Shown: one piece after another, positions 49,350 to 59,600 of the stretch | How the letters are laid out: the number at the start of each line of letters is the position of its first letter | Position numbering within the stretch: the stretch's first letter is position 1 | Source: Streptomyces sp. NA02950 | Lineage (GTDB): Bacteria; Actinomycetota; Actinomycetes; Streptomycetales; Streptomycetaceae | Direction: 5' to 3' | Assembly: GCF_013364155.1 (NCBI RefSeq) | Contig: NZ_CP054916.1 | Location: forward strand, 2,662,501 to 2,726,500 | DNA length: 64,000 nucleotides | The notes under the pieces: generated by a model | Seen by the model: the letters and a program-made list of their open reading frames with translations, nothing else | Databases searched by the model: none | What the model was told of the DNA's origin: nothing | Translations under genes and position numbers: made by a program

Positions 49350-50195
49350 TCAGAACAGCACACTCATGAAGGCGCCGACCTCCTGGAAGCCGACGCGGCG
49401 GTAGGCGGCGCGGGCGGCGGTGTTGAAGTCGTTCACGTACAGGCTCACCACGGGAGCGACCTCGTGCAGGGCGTAGTTCAGCACGGCGGCCATACCGGTC
49501 TCGGAGAGTCCGCGGCCGCGGTACTCGGGGGCGACCCAGACGCCCTGGATCTGGCAGACGTGCGGGGTGGCCGCGCCGATCTCGGCCTTGAAGACCACCC
49601 GGCCGTTCTCCACGCGGGCGAACGAGCGCCCGGCGGTGACCAGCTCGGCGACCCGTGCCTGGTAGAGCAGTCCGCCGTCACCGGCGAGCGGTGAGACTCC
49701 GACCTCCTCGGTGAACATCGCCACGCACGCGGGCATGATGACGTCCATCTCGTCCTTGCGGACGCGGCGCACCAGCGGGTCGGGCGGGACGTCGGCGGGC
49801 ATCGAGGTGGTGACCATCAGCGGCTGGTGGGAGCGGACCTCGCGGGCCGGGCCCCAGCTGGGCTCGAGCAGTGACCACAGTTCGGCGGTGGTGTCGGCGG
49901 GGCCGACGATGGAGGAGCAGCGGCGTCCGGCCCGGCGGGCACGCTCGGCGAAGCCGCGGACGGCCTCGGAGGTGGCGCAGATGGGGACCAGATTGGCGCC
50001 GGCGTAGCAGAGCGACTCCAGCCGTCCGTCGGTGTACCAGCCCCACATCTCACCGCCGAGCCGCCACGGGTCCAGACCGGCCACCTGGACGCGGGCGGCG
50101 ACGAAGGCGTTGGACACGGGGTCGCGGTCGAGGACCGCGAGGGCGGAATTCAGCTCGCCGGGCTCGAGGACCCTGGTGGTGGACGTGGTCAGCAC
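49350..50195 (-). CDS. GNAT protein with N-terminal DUF4081-like domain
   Basis: A 281-residue protein. The N-terminal half (LNSALAVLDRDPVSNAFVAARV) resembles the DUF4081 region found before GNAT domains. The C-terminal half carries IQGVWVAPEYRGRGLSETGMAAVL, an acetyl-CoA site, and LYVNDFNTAARAAYRRVGF. GTG at 50195 (MLTTSTTRV) has GAGG about 12 bases upstream; the extension to 50300 is unlikely. It lies downstream of ispG with 191 bp between them. Substrate unknown. Confidence 0.85.
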   Translation of the reverse strand: MLTTSTTRVLEPGELNSALAVLDRDPVSNAFVAARVQVAGLDPWRLGGEMWGWYTDGRLESLCYAGANLVPICATSEAVRGFAERARRAGRRCSSIVGPADTTAELWSLLEPSWGPAREVRSHQPLMVTTSMPADVPPDPLVRRVRKDEMDVIMPACVAMFTEEVGVSPLAGDGGLLYQARVAELVTAGRSFARVENGRVVFKAEIGAATPHVCQIQGVWVAPEYRGRGLSETGMAAVLNYALHEVAPVVSLYVNDFNTAARAAYRRVGFQEVGAFMSVLF

Positions 50196-50386
50196 GTGTC
50201 GGTTTGCCTCACCGGTCGCGGGCCTGCCGGCCGGACGCGGGCCTGCGGGCCAAGAGGGAGTCGATTCTCCGCACTGTACCCCGCGGTCGGGGCGGGCCAC
50301 CTACGGCGTGGACGGCCACCGTGCGGGTCCGGCCGTACCGGACACCTCTCGATGCGGCCGGATGCGGTCGGCGGGACCGGCGGGAC

Positions 50387-51544
50387 TCAGCCGCTGATGG
50401 AGACCTGGGGCTCGCCGGAGGCGATGCCGTCCTTCTCCATCTGCTCGGCGATCTTCATGGCTTCCTCGATGAGGGTCTCCACGATCTTCGATTCGGGCAC
50501 GGTCTTGATGACCTCGCCCTTGACGAAGATCTGGCCCTTGCCATTGCCGGAGGCCACACCGAGATCCGCCTCACGCGCCTCACCCGGACCGTTCACCACA
50601 CACCCCATGACGGCGACGCGCAGCGGCACCTCCAGACCGTCCAGACCAGCGGTGACCTGGTCCGCCAGCTTGTACACATCCACCTGCGCCCGCCCGCAGG
50701 ACGGACACGAGACGATCTCCAGCCGACGCTGCCGCAGATTCAGCGACTCCAGGATCTGGATACCGACCTTGACCTCCTCCGCCGGCGGCGCCGACAACGA
50801 CACCCGGATCGTGTCCCCGATGCCCTCACTCAACAGCGCACCGAACGCCACCGCGGACTTGATCGTCCCCTGGAACGCCGGACCCGCCTCGGTCACACCC
50901 AGGTGCAGCGGGTAATCGCACCGCGCCGCGAGCTGCCGGTAGGCATTGACCATCACCACCGGATCGTTGTGCTTCACCGAGATCTTGATGTCCCGGAAAC
51001 CGTGCTCCTCGAACAGCGAACACTCCCACAACGCCGACTCCACCAACGCCTCCGGCGTGGCCTTGCCGTACTTCTCCAGCAACCGCTTGTCCAGCGACCC
51101 CGCGTTCACCCCGATCCGGATCGGCACCCCGGCATCCGACGCCGCCTTCGCGATCTCCTTGACCTTGTCGTCGAACTGCCGGATGTTCCCCGGATTCACC
51201 CGCACCGCCGCACACCCGGCATCGATCGCCGCGAACACGTACTTCGGCTGGAAGTGAATATCGGCGATCACCGGAATCTGCGACTTCCGCGCGATCACCG
51301 GCAACGCCTCCGCGTCATCCTGCGACGGACACGCCACCCGCACGATCTGACAGCCCGACGCGGTCAGCTCCGCGATCTGCTGAAGAGTGGCCCCGATGTC
51401 CGCGGTCACCGTCGTCGTCATCGACTGCACCGACACCGGAGCGTCCCCGCCCACAGCCACCGACCCCACCTGGATCTTCCGGCTGACCCGGCGGTCGGCG
51501 AGCTTGGTCGGTACGGACGGCATGCCTAGCGAAATCGCGGTCAT
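50387..51544 (-). CDS. ispG: 4-hydroxy-3-methylbut-2-enyl diphosphate synthase (IspG)
   Basis: Iron-sulfur enzyme of the MEP isoprenoid pathway converting MEcPP to HMBPP. The 385-residue protein has a TIM barrel and the 4Fe-4S region [13 protein letters not shown] (Cys near 279-282) with [10 protein letters not shown] near 312. The start is ATG at 51544 ([10 protein letters not shown]), rejecting an extension to 51649. It is in line with rseP and dxr, so two MEP genes flank the protease. From about 51480 to 50560 the codons end unusually often in G (GTG, GCG, TCG, TTG), while the last 50 codons are C-ending like the neighbours. Streptomyces usually have a second ispG, a possible donor. Confidence 0.95.
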   Translation of the reverse strand: MTAISLGMPSVPTKLADRRVSRKIQVGSVAVGGDAPVSVQSMTTTVTADIGATLQQIAELTASGCQIVRVACPSQDDAEALPVIARKSQIPVIADIHFQPKYVFAAIDAGCAAVRVNPGNIRQFDDKVKEIAKAASDAGVPIRIGVNAGSLDKRLLEKYGKATPEALVESALWECSLFEEHGFRDIKISVKHNDPVVMVNAYRQLAARCDYPLHLGVTEAGPAFQGTIKSAVAFGALLSEGIGDTIRVSLSAPPAEEVKVGIQILESLNLRQRRLEIVSCPSCGRAQVDVYKLADQVTAGLDGLEVPLRVAVMGCVVNGPGEAREADLGVASGNGKGQIFVKGEVIKTVPESKIVETLIEEAMKIAEQMEKDGIASGEPQVSISG

Positions 51545-51680
51545 CTGGCGAGCAACCCCAAGGTGTGTGACAGGCCCGAGATCAGCGGGCTCCGCGTCCG
51601 AGATTACGACACGGCCGCGGGCTCGAGCACACCCGGACCCGAAGTCCACCCAAAGGTGAACTTCGGGACATCATGCGTCA

Positions 51681-52982
51681 TCAGGAGATTTTCACCGGGT
51701 TCACCACGTCGGCCACCAGCACCAGCAGGGTGAAGCAGATGAAGACACCCGCGATCACATAGGCGACCGGCATCATCTTGGCCACGTCGAACGGCCCGGG
51801 GTCGGGCCGCCGCACCAGCCGCGCGACATGCCGCCGTACGGACTCCCACAGCGCGCCCGCGATGTGTCCGCCATCCAGGGGAAGCAGCGGCAGCATGTTG
51901 AACAGGAACAGCGAGAGGTTGAAGCCCGCGACGAGGAACAGCATCGTCGCGATCCGCTGCGAGGGCGGGATGTCGAGGTTGGCCACCTCGCCGCCGACCC
52001 GGGCCGCGCCGACCACGCCCATCGGGGAGTCCGCCTTGCGCTCACCGTCGCCGAAGGCCGCGTTCCACAGGTCGGGAACCTTGGAGGGCAGGTCGAGCAG
52101 CGAGTCGATGCCGTCCTGGACCATGGTGCCCATGCGGTCCACGGACTGTCCGAAGGACTGCTGGACCACACCGCTGGCCGGGGTGAAGCCGAGGAAGCCG
52201 GCCGTGACGTACTGGCCCTCCACATAGCCGCCGTCCCCGTCGGACTTGGCCACCTGGTTCTTTATGAGGTTGGCGTGCAGGGTCTTGCGGACGCCGTCCC
52301 GCTCGACGGTGATCGTGGCCGGTCCGGTGGTCTTCCGGATGTCCTGCTGGAGGGTGCTCCAGTCGGGCGTCGGATGGCCGTTGAAGGCGACGATCTTGTC
52401 GCGGGGCTTGAGCCCGGCGGCCTTGGCGGGGGAGTCCTTGGCGCTCTTGGGGCAGCTGTCGGTGGAGGCGGAGGCCGCGACCACACACTGGGAGACGGTG
52501 CCCACGCTGGTGGTCTGGGTGTTGACGCCGAAGGTCATCATCACCCCGAGGAAGATCACCACGGCGAGGACCAGGTTCATGAACGGCCCGGCGAACATCA
52601 CGATCACGCGCTTCCACGGCTTGCGCGTGTAGAACAGCCGGGACTCGTCCCCGGGCTGGAGCTCCTCGAAGGCGGCCGACCGGGCGTCCTCGATCATGCC
52701 CCGCCAGGGCGAGGTGGAGCGCGCGGCGATCTTGCCGTCGTCACCGGGCGGGAACATCCCGATCATGCGGATGTAGCCACCGAGCGGGACCGCCTTCACG
52801 CCGTACTCGGTGTCGCCCTTCTTGCGGGAGAAGATGGTCGGCCCGAAGCCGACCATGTACTGCGGAACCCGGATGCCGAAGAGTTTGGCCGTGGAGAGAT
52901 GGCCGAGCTCATGCCAGGCGATCGAGAAGAGCAGGCCGACGGCGAATACGACTATGCCGAGGACCGTCATCAGTGTCGTCAT
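51681..52982 (-). CDS. rseP: Site-2 zinc metalloprotease RseP/M50B
   Basis: Intramembrane protease of regulated proteolysis, 433 residues. HELGH at 24-28 lies in the first membrane helix. A PDZ domain spans about 190-270 ([16 protein letters not shown]), and the second zinc site [12 protein letters not shown] falls near 367 among the C-terminal helices. Its start overlaps the dxr stop by 4 bp, so it is translationally coupled. It probably cleaves anti-sigma factors or signal-peptide remnants, by family knowledge. Confidence 0.95.
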   Translation of the reverse strand: MTTLMTVLGIVVFAVGLLFSIAWHELGHLSTAKLFGIRVPQYMVGFGPTIFSRKKGDTEYGVKAVPLGGYIRMIGMFPPGDDGKIAARSTSPWRGMIEDARSAAFEELQPGDESRLFYTRKPWKRVIVMFAGPFMNLVLAVVIFLGVMMTFGVNTQTTSVGTVSQCVVAASASTDSCPKSAKDSPAKAAGLKPRDKIVAFNGHPTPDWSTLQQDIRKTTGPATITVERDGVRKTLHANLIKNQVAKSDGDGGYVEGQYVTAGFLGFTPASGVVQQSFGQSVDRMGTMVQDGIDSLLDLPSKVPDLWNAAFGDGERKADSPMGVVGAARVGGEVANLDIPPSQRIATMLFLVAGFNLSLFLFNMLPLLPLDGGHIAGALWESVRRHVARLVRRPDPGPFDVAKMMPVAYVIAGVFICFTLLVLVADVVNPVKIS

Positions 52983-54244
52983 GCGCGAGCCTCCGGGGTC
53001 GCCTTCGCCGCTCGGGCGGCCAGTTCACGGGCGCGGGCACGGGCCCAGCTCTCGGCCTCGAGGACGTCCGCGACGGTGAGCTGGGTTCCCGCGGTGGGGG
53101 TGCCGTGCTCCGCCACCACCTCCGCGACCGTATCGACGATTCCGTTGAAGGGCAGCTTCCGGTCAAGGAAGGCGTCCACGCACTCCTCGTTCGCCGCGTT
53201 GAAGACGGCGGGCGCGGTACCGCCGAGGGAGCCGACGTGCCGGGCGAGGCCGATCGAGGGGAACGCCTCGTTGTCCAGCGGGAAGAACTCCCAGGTGTGG
53301 GCCTTGGACCAGTCGCAGCCGGGCGCGGCGTCCGGCACCCGCTCGGGCCAGCCGATGCCGAGCGCGAGGGCCATCCGCATATCGGGCGGGCTCGCCTGGG
53401 CGAGCGTGGAGCCATCGGTGAATTCAACCATCGAGTGGATATACGACTGCGGGTGGACGACCACCTCAATCCGTTCGAAGGGAATGTCGTACAGCAGATG
53501 GGCCTCGATCACCTCCAGCCCCTTGTTGACGAGGGTCGCGGAGTTGATCGTGATCACCGGGCCCATGTCCCAGGTGGGGTGGGCCAGCGCCTGATCGGGT
53601 GTGACCGAGGTCAGCTCCTCCTTCGTCCGGCCGCGGAAGGGGCCGCCGGAGGCGGTGACGACCAGCTTGCGCACCTCCTGCCGGGAACCGCCCAGCAGCG
53701 CCTGGAAGAGGGCGGAGTGCTCGGAGTCGACGGGGACGATCTGGCCGGGCTTGGCGACGGCGCGCACCAGCGGCCCGCCGACGATGAGGGACTCCTTGTT
53801 GGCCAGCGCCAGGACCCGGCCCGCCTCCAGGGCGGCCAGGGTCGGCGCCAGGCCGATGGAGCCGGTGATGCCGTTGAGCACGGTGTGGCACTGGGAGCGG
53901 GCCAGCTCGGTGGCCGCGTCGGGCCCGGCCAGGATCTCCGGCAGCGGCTCACCGGGGCCGTAGTGCGCGGCCAGCGCCTCGCGCAGCTCGGGCACCGCCT
54001 CCTGCCGGGCCACCGCGACCCTGGCCACCCGCAGCCGGTGGGCCTGCTCGGCCAGCAGCCCGGCCCGCCCGCCGGCGGCGGACAGGCCGGTCACCCGGAA
54101 GCGGTCGGGGTTGCGCAGCACCACGTCGATGGCCTGGGTGCCGATCGATCCGGTGGAGCCCAGGATCACGAGGTCGCGCAGCGCCCCGGCGGCAGCGGCC
54201 GCCGCCGGGAAGCGCAGATGCGGGTCAGCCAGGGATTCCGTCAT
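52979..54244 (-). CDS. dxr: 1-deoxy-D-xylulose-5-phosphate reductoisomerase
   Basis: NADPH-dependent second enzyme of the MEP pathway, 421 residues. The Rossmann opening [17 protein letters not shown] is at about 25-41. Further family blocks are [33 protein letters not shown] and [33 protein letters not shown] at 54244 (MTESLADPH) is the sensible start in a frame open to 54634. It is coupled to rseP by a 4-bp overlap, with ispG next. Confidence 0.97.
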   Translation of the reverse strand: MTESLADPHLRFPAAAAAAGALRDLVILGSTGSIGTQAIDVVLRNPDRFRVTGLSAAGGRAGLLAEQAHRLRVARVAVARQEAVPELREALAAHYGPGEPLPEILAGPDAATELARSQCHTVLNGITGSIGLAPTLAALEAGRVLALANKESLIVGGPLVRAVAKPGQIVPVDSEHSALFQALLGGSRQEVRKLVVTASGGPFRGRTKEELTSVTPDQALAHPTWDMGPVITINSATLVNKGLEVIEAHLLYDIPFERIEVVVHPQSYIHSMVEFTDGSTLAQASPPDMRMALALGIGWPERVPDAAPGCDWSKAHTWEFFPLDNEAFPSIGLARHVGSLGGTAPAVFNAANEECVDAFLDRKLPFNGIVDTVAEVVAEHGTPTAGTQLTVADVLEAESWARARARELAARAAKATPEARA

Positions 54245-54350
54245 CCCCCCATTGTGGCCGCTCGGGGGGACGACTCGATGCCAGGGGCTGTCAGGGGCCG
54301 TCAGTGCTTGACGAGCCCTGTCAGGCCCTGGGATCACGGACCGGGGTCGG

Positions 54351-56285
54351 TCAGCGGATGGGGCGGTGGACGTTGTCCTTCGTGGAGGGGCCGGGGGTGG
54401 CGTCGGCGATCCAGGGACCGTCGCCGCTGGGGTCGAGGACGCCCTCCTCCAGCCAGGTGTAGGAGCCGGAGAGCACCCCGGAGACAACCTTGCGGTCGAG
54501 CTCGTCGGTGTTGGTCCACAGCCGTCCGAAGAGCTCCTCGGCGCGGATCCGGGCCTGCCGGCAGAAGGCGTCGGCCAGCTGGTACGCCTCCACGCCGTGG
54601 TCGCCGCGGCTGCGCAGCATCTCGGCCCGCACACAGGCGGCGCTCATGGCGAACAGCTCCGCGCCGATGTCGACGATCCGGCCGAGGAAGCCCTGCTTGG
54701 TCTCCATCCGGCCCTGCCAGCGCGACATGGCGTAGAACGTGGAGCGCGCCAACTTGCGCGCCGAACGCTCCACATAGCGCAGATGGGGCGAGAGGTCCCG
54801 GTGCCCCTCGGGGTGGAACTCGCCATAGGCGCCGGGGAGTTGGCCGGGCCCGGTGACCAGACCGGGCAGCCAGCGCGCGTAGAACCCACCGGCCTTGGCG
54901 GCCGCCTTCCCCTTGTCCGACAGGGACTTGTCCGGGTCGATGAGGTCGCCCGCCACCGACAGATGGGCGTCGACGGCCTCGCGGGCGATGAGCAGATGCA
55001 TGATCTCCGTGGAACCCTCGAAGATCCGGTTGATGCGCATATCGCGGAGCATCTGCTCTACGGGGACGGCCCGTTCGCCGCGGGCGGCGAGCGAGGCCGC
55101 GGTCTCGAAGCCGCGGCCGCCGCGGATCTGGACCAGTTCATCGGTCATCAGCCAGGCCATCTCGCTGCCGTACAGCTTGGCGAGCGCCGCCTCGATCCGG
55201 ATGTCGTTGCGGTCCTCGTCGGCCATCTGGGAGGCCAGGTCGATCACGGCCTCCAGCGCGAAGGTGGTCGCGGCGATGAAGGAGATCTTGGCGCCGACGG
55301 CCTCGTGACGGGCGATCGGCTTGCCCCACTGCTCACGCGCGGCGGACCACTCGCGGGCGATCTTCAGACACCACTTCCCGGCGCCCGCGCACATCGCGGG
55401 CAGCGAGAGCCTGCCGGTGTTGAGCGTGGTCAGCGCGATCTTGAGCCCGGCGCCCTCGGGACCGATGCGGCTGATGGCGGGGACACGGACCCGGTGGAAG
55501 CGGGTCACACCGTTCTCCAGACCGCGCAGCCCCATGAAGGCGTTGCGGTTCTCGACCGTGACGCCTTCGGCCGCCGTTTCGACGACGAAGGCCGTGATCC
55601 CGCCCTTGTGCCCCTCGGACCGCGGCACCCGGGCCATGACCACGAGCAGATCGGCGACCACACCGTTGGTCGTCCACAGCTTGACGCCGTCGAGGATGTA
55701 GTCGTCCCCGTCCGGGACCGCGGTGGTGGCGAGCCGGGCCGGGTCGGAGCCCACGTCCGGTTCGGTGAGCAGGAACGCCGAGATGTCGGTGCGCGCGCAG
55801 CGCGGCAGGAACAGGTCCTTCTGCTCCTGGGTGCCGAAGAGTTTGAGCGGCTGCGGCACACCGATGGACTGGTGGGCGGAGAGCAGCGCGCCGACGGCGG
55901 GGCTGACGGACCCGGCCAGGGCCAGCGCCTTGTTGTAGTAGACCTGCGTGAGGCCCATGCCCCCGTACTTGGTGTCGATCTTCATGCCGAGGGCGCCGAT
56001 CTCCTTGAGACCGTTGACGGTCTCGTCGGGGATCCGGGACTCCCGCTCGATGCGCGCGGCGTCGATCCGCGTCTCGCAGAACTCGCGGAGCTTGACGAGG
56101 AACGCCTCGCCGCGCCGCACGTCGTCCGGGGCGGGGGAGGGGTGCGGATGGATCAGATCGAGTCGGAAGCGGCCGAGGAACAGCTCCTTGGCGAAGCTCG
56201 GCTTGTGCCATACCTGTTCGCGGGCGGCCTCGGCCACCTGGCGCGCTTCACGTTCGGACACCGGCCTGACGGAGGATGCGGTCAT
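54351..56285 (-). CDS. Acyl-CoA dehydrogenase, long form
   Basis: FAD-dependent fatty acyl-CoA dehydrogenase of 644 residues, well above the usual 380-400. The N-terminal, middle and FAD-binding domains are present, with [21 protein letters not shown] and [13 protein letters not shown], whose Glu (near 422) is the probable catalytic base. The extra C-terminal 200 residues form a helical domain as in very-long-chain (ACADVL/ACAD9-type) enzymes, suggesting a long-chain substrate. It lies 106 bp upstream of dxr on the same strand and divergent from the CHAT gene. Confidence 0.93.
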   Translation of the reverse strand: MTASSVRPVSEREARQVAEAAREQVWHKPSFAKELFLGRFRLDLIHPHPSPAPDDVRRGEAFLVKLREFCETRIDAARIERESRIPDETVNGLKEIGALGMKIDTKYGGMGLTQVYYNKALALAGSVSPAVGALLSAHQSIGVPQPLKLFGTQEQKDLFLPRCARTDISAFLLTEPDVGSDPARLATTAVPDGDDYILDGVKLWTTNGVVADLLVVMARVPRSEGHKGGITAFVVETAAEGVTVENRNAFMGLRGLENGVTRFHRVRVPAISRIGPEGAGLKIALTTLNTGRLSLPAMCAGAGKWCLKIAREWSAAREQWGKPIARHEAVGAKISFIAATTFALEAVIDLASQMADEDRNDIRIEAALAKLYGSEMAWLMTDELVQIRGGRGFETAASLAARGERAVPVEQMLRDMRINRIFEGSTEIMHLLIAREAVDAHLSVAGDLIDPDKSLSDKGKAAAKAGGFYARWLPGLVTGPGQLPGAYGEFHPEGHRDLSPHLRYVERSARKLARSTFYAMSRWQGRMETKQGFLGRIVDIGAELFAMSAACVRAEMLRSRGDHGVEAYQLADAFCRQARIRAEELFGRLWTNTDELDRKVVSGVLSGSYTWLEEGVLDPSGDGPWIADATPGPSTKDNVHRPIR

Positions 56286-56637
56286 CGGTGCTCCCTTGCC
56301 GCGAATGAAGATCTCGTGACATTACCGGCACGTACCGCTGCCAGTGTGCCTCCGGTCGGGCACGTCGGCAAAGCGGGCGGACGCGGGGATTCTCGGCGGA
56401 TCCCCGAGTGGGGCGCGAGGGAGCCGTGCCACGCTGCCCGGGGCACCGGGACCGGCCCGCCCCGGCTTCTCCGGTTGAGGGTCCGCGGGAGCCGGGACGG
56501 GTCCGGGGGCACCCTTCACGGCAGGTCCAGGGCATCGCTCAGGACCCTGTCCCCGCAGGCTCGTTTCGCACCCCGTGTGACATGTTCCCTGCCACACTCA
56601 TCCTGGGGAGAACCGCACGCTTAGGGGGGTGCCACGC
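56286..56637. other. Divergent spacer before TPR-CHAT gene
   Basis: 352 bases between divergent genes. Apart from a G-rich ribosome site (56623-56628) before the CHAT start, I find no promoter, operator or gene I can support. Confidence 0.4.
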
Positions 56638-59600
56638 ATGGCGGGACATCAGCCTTTCTGTCCTTCCCGCCATCCGTGGGACGAGGAGCGGGCGGACGGC
56701 GGGAGGGACGCCGGGGACAGCTCCTGGGCGCGTTCGGTCGGCGGCTCCGCCGGCGGCCGCCAGGACGGCGGTCCCGCGTACCGTCCCGGCCCCGGCCGCT
56801 CGGGCCCGGACGATCCGCGCGCCCTGGCCGCCATCGGTCTGCGGCTGGCCCGGCGCGGGGACGCCGACGGGGCGCGGCAGTGGCTGACACGGGCCGCCCG
56901 CACGGACGATCCGGAGGTGCTGTGCACCGTCGCGGGCGTACACCACCGGGTGCTCGGCGACCCCCGTGCGGCGCGGCCCCTGTACGAGCGCGCGGCGCGC
57001 TACGGCTCGACGGACGCCATGCGGGCGCTGGGCGTCCTCCTCGCCGAGCAGGAGCGGCGGCCGGCCGCCGAGGCCGAGCGCTGGCTGCGCGAGGCGGCCG
57101 GGACCGGCGACCCGGACGCGGCGCACCGGCTCGCCCGGGCGCTCCACGAGCGCGGTGAGCTCGGGGAGGCGGTGGTCTGGTTCGAGCGGGCGTATCTGAC
57201 CGGGGGCGATCCGGACGCGCTGGGCGGCCTCGTCAGAACCCTGCTCGCTCTGGGGCGCGCGGACGAGGCGCGCGGGCTGCTGGAGGCGGCCGCGGAGCGG
57301 GGCGGCCCGCCGGCCGTCGATGGGGACGCCTCCCCCGCCGGGCAGGACGGCGCGGCGCATCCGGCTCCTCCGCCGCTGCGGGCACCGCCCGTGACGCCCG
57401 TGAGCCAGGAGCCGCCGAAGCGTCCGCCGACCGCGCCCGGACCCGTCGGACCCGCGCCTTCGGCGTCCGGCGCGGATCCCGCGCGCCCCCGGCCCGCCGT
57501 CACCATCGATCCCGGCGATCCCCTCACCTCCGCGGACGGGCTGCGGCTGGCCTACGCCCGGACCGGCGATCCCCAACTGCTCGAACTCGCCCTGGACATG
57601 TGCCGACTGGCGGTCCAGACGTACCGGGGCTCCGCCCGCGCAGACCGCTACGCGCTCGCCCTCTCCACGCTCGGGGTGCTGCTGCGCATGGCTGACGAAC
57701 ACGAGCGCTCCCCGGGGGCGCTGGCCGAGGCCGTCGAGACGGGACGGGCGGCAGTCGCCGCCGCCACCCGGGAGGACCCGGAGTACGCCCGGCATCTGTC
57801 CGGTCTCGCCGACTCCCTCCAGGAGGTGTTCGAGCGGTCGGGCGACCTCGCCGTGATCGACGAGGCCATCGCGCTGTACCGCACCTGTCTTTCGGCGGTC
57901 CCGCCCTCCCACCCCGAACACGCCGGCCTGCAAACGGACTTCGGCACCTGCCTGCTGCGCCGCGCCTGCCAGGACCCGGACCCCGCCCTCCTCGACGAGG
58001 CCGTGCTCGCCGGGCGGTCGGCGGTGCAGGGCACTCCCCCGGGCCATCCGCGCTATCCGATCGCCCTGAGCAATCTGGGCGCCGCGCTCCTCCAGTACGC
58101 GATCGCCACCGTCCACCTGCCCGCGCTGGACGAGGCCGTCGATGCCTACGAACGCGCCCTGGAGGCGTTCCCGGCCGGTCATCCGGCCCGTGAGCGGGCC
58201 CAGGAGGCGCTGGACACCTGCGCCCGGGTCCGGCAGGCGGTGCACACCGGGCGCGGCACCATCCAGCGGCCCCGGGCCGCCGGGCGCGGAGCGTCCGCCG
58301 GGGCCGCCGCCGCGCTGCGGGAGGCGGCCGCCCGGCTCGCCGCGTACGGGCGCAGCCACGAGCTGCCGGATCTGGAGGCGGCGGTGGCGGGCTTCGAGTC
58401 CGTGCTGCGGTCCTCCGCCGACTCCGGGCTGCGCGCCGCGGCGGCGAACGGGCTGGGCGCCGCCGCGCGGTCGCGCCACGAGCGGGGCGGCGAACGCCGC
58501 GACCTGGACCGGGCGGTCGATCTGTTCGCGGACGCGCTGGCGATGAGCCCGCCGGACGATCCGGGGGTGAACGCCGTGCGGGCGCGGCTGTCCGGGGTAC
58601 TGCGGCTGCGCTGGCGGCTGACCGGCGACGGCGAGGATCTGACGGCCGCCGTCGAGCTGTCGCGCGCCGCGCTGGCGGCGACCGCGCCGGAGGACCCGTG
58701 CCGCCCGGAGCGGCTGTCCGGACTCGCCGGAGGGCTGCTGGGGATCTTTCTGCACCACCGGGACCCCTCGGCGCTCGCCGAGGCCGTCCGGATCTGCCGC
58801 GAGGCGCTGGCCGCCACCCCCGACGACGGCGAGGCCCGCGCCCTCGCCCGCTCCCGGCTCGCCGAGACGCTGCGGCAACTGGCCGGGCTGGAGGGCACGG
58901 GGGCGGCCGAGGCGCTGGACGAGGCGGTCGCGCTGGCACGGGCGGCGCTCGACGCCACGCCCGCCGACCGGCCGTTGTCCGCGCACCTCCGGTGCCGACT
59001 GGGCGTCACCCTGCACCAGCGGTTCACCGCCCGCGCCGGCCCGGAGGATCTGTGTGCCGCGGCGGACGCCGCCCGGCGCGCGGTGGCCGCCACTCCGGCC
59101 GGCCATCCCGACCGGCCCGAGCGGCTGAGCGTGCTGGCGCAGGTGCTGCGTCGTGATCACGAGCGGCGGCGAAACGCGGATGGGCCGGGCGCGCCGGAGG
59201 GGCTGGAGGAGCTGGTCGAGGCCGCTCGCGCGGCGGCCGACGCGGCACCGCCGGGCCACCGGCTGCGCGCCCAGGCGCTCGCCCGGTACGCCCAGGCGCT
59301 GGGGCTCCGGGCGGCGGCCGGGCGGGACGCCGGGGCGCGGGCGGCGGCCGAGGCCGTCCACCGCGAACTGGCCCACGACGCCACGGCCGCCGTGAGCGCA
59401 CGGGTGCGTGCCGCCCGGCGCTGGGCACACTCGGCGCTCGCCGCGGGCGACCTCTCCGGTGCGCTGGAGCCGTTCGCGCTCGCCGTGGAGCTGCTGGCGC
59501 GTACCGCACCGCGCCATGGCGGCCGGCCCAGTGGTGAGCGTCCGTCGGACGGTTTCACCGGGCTGGCGTCGGACGCGGCGGCCTGCGCGATCGGGCTCGG

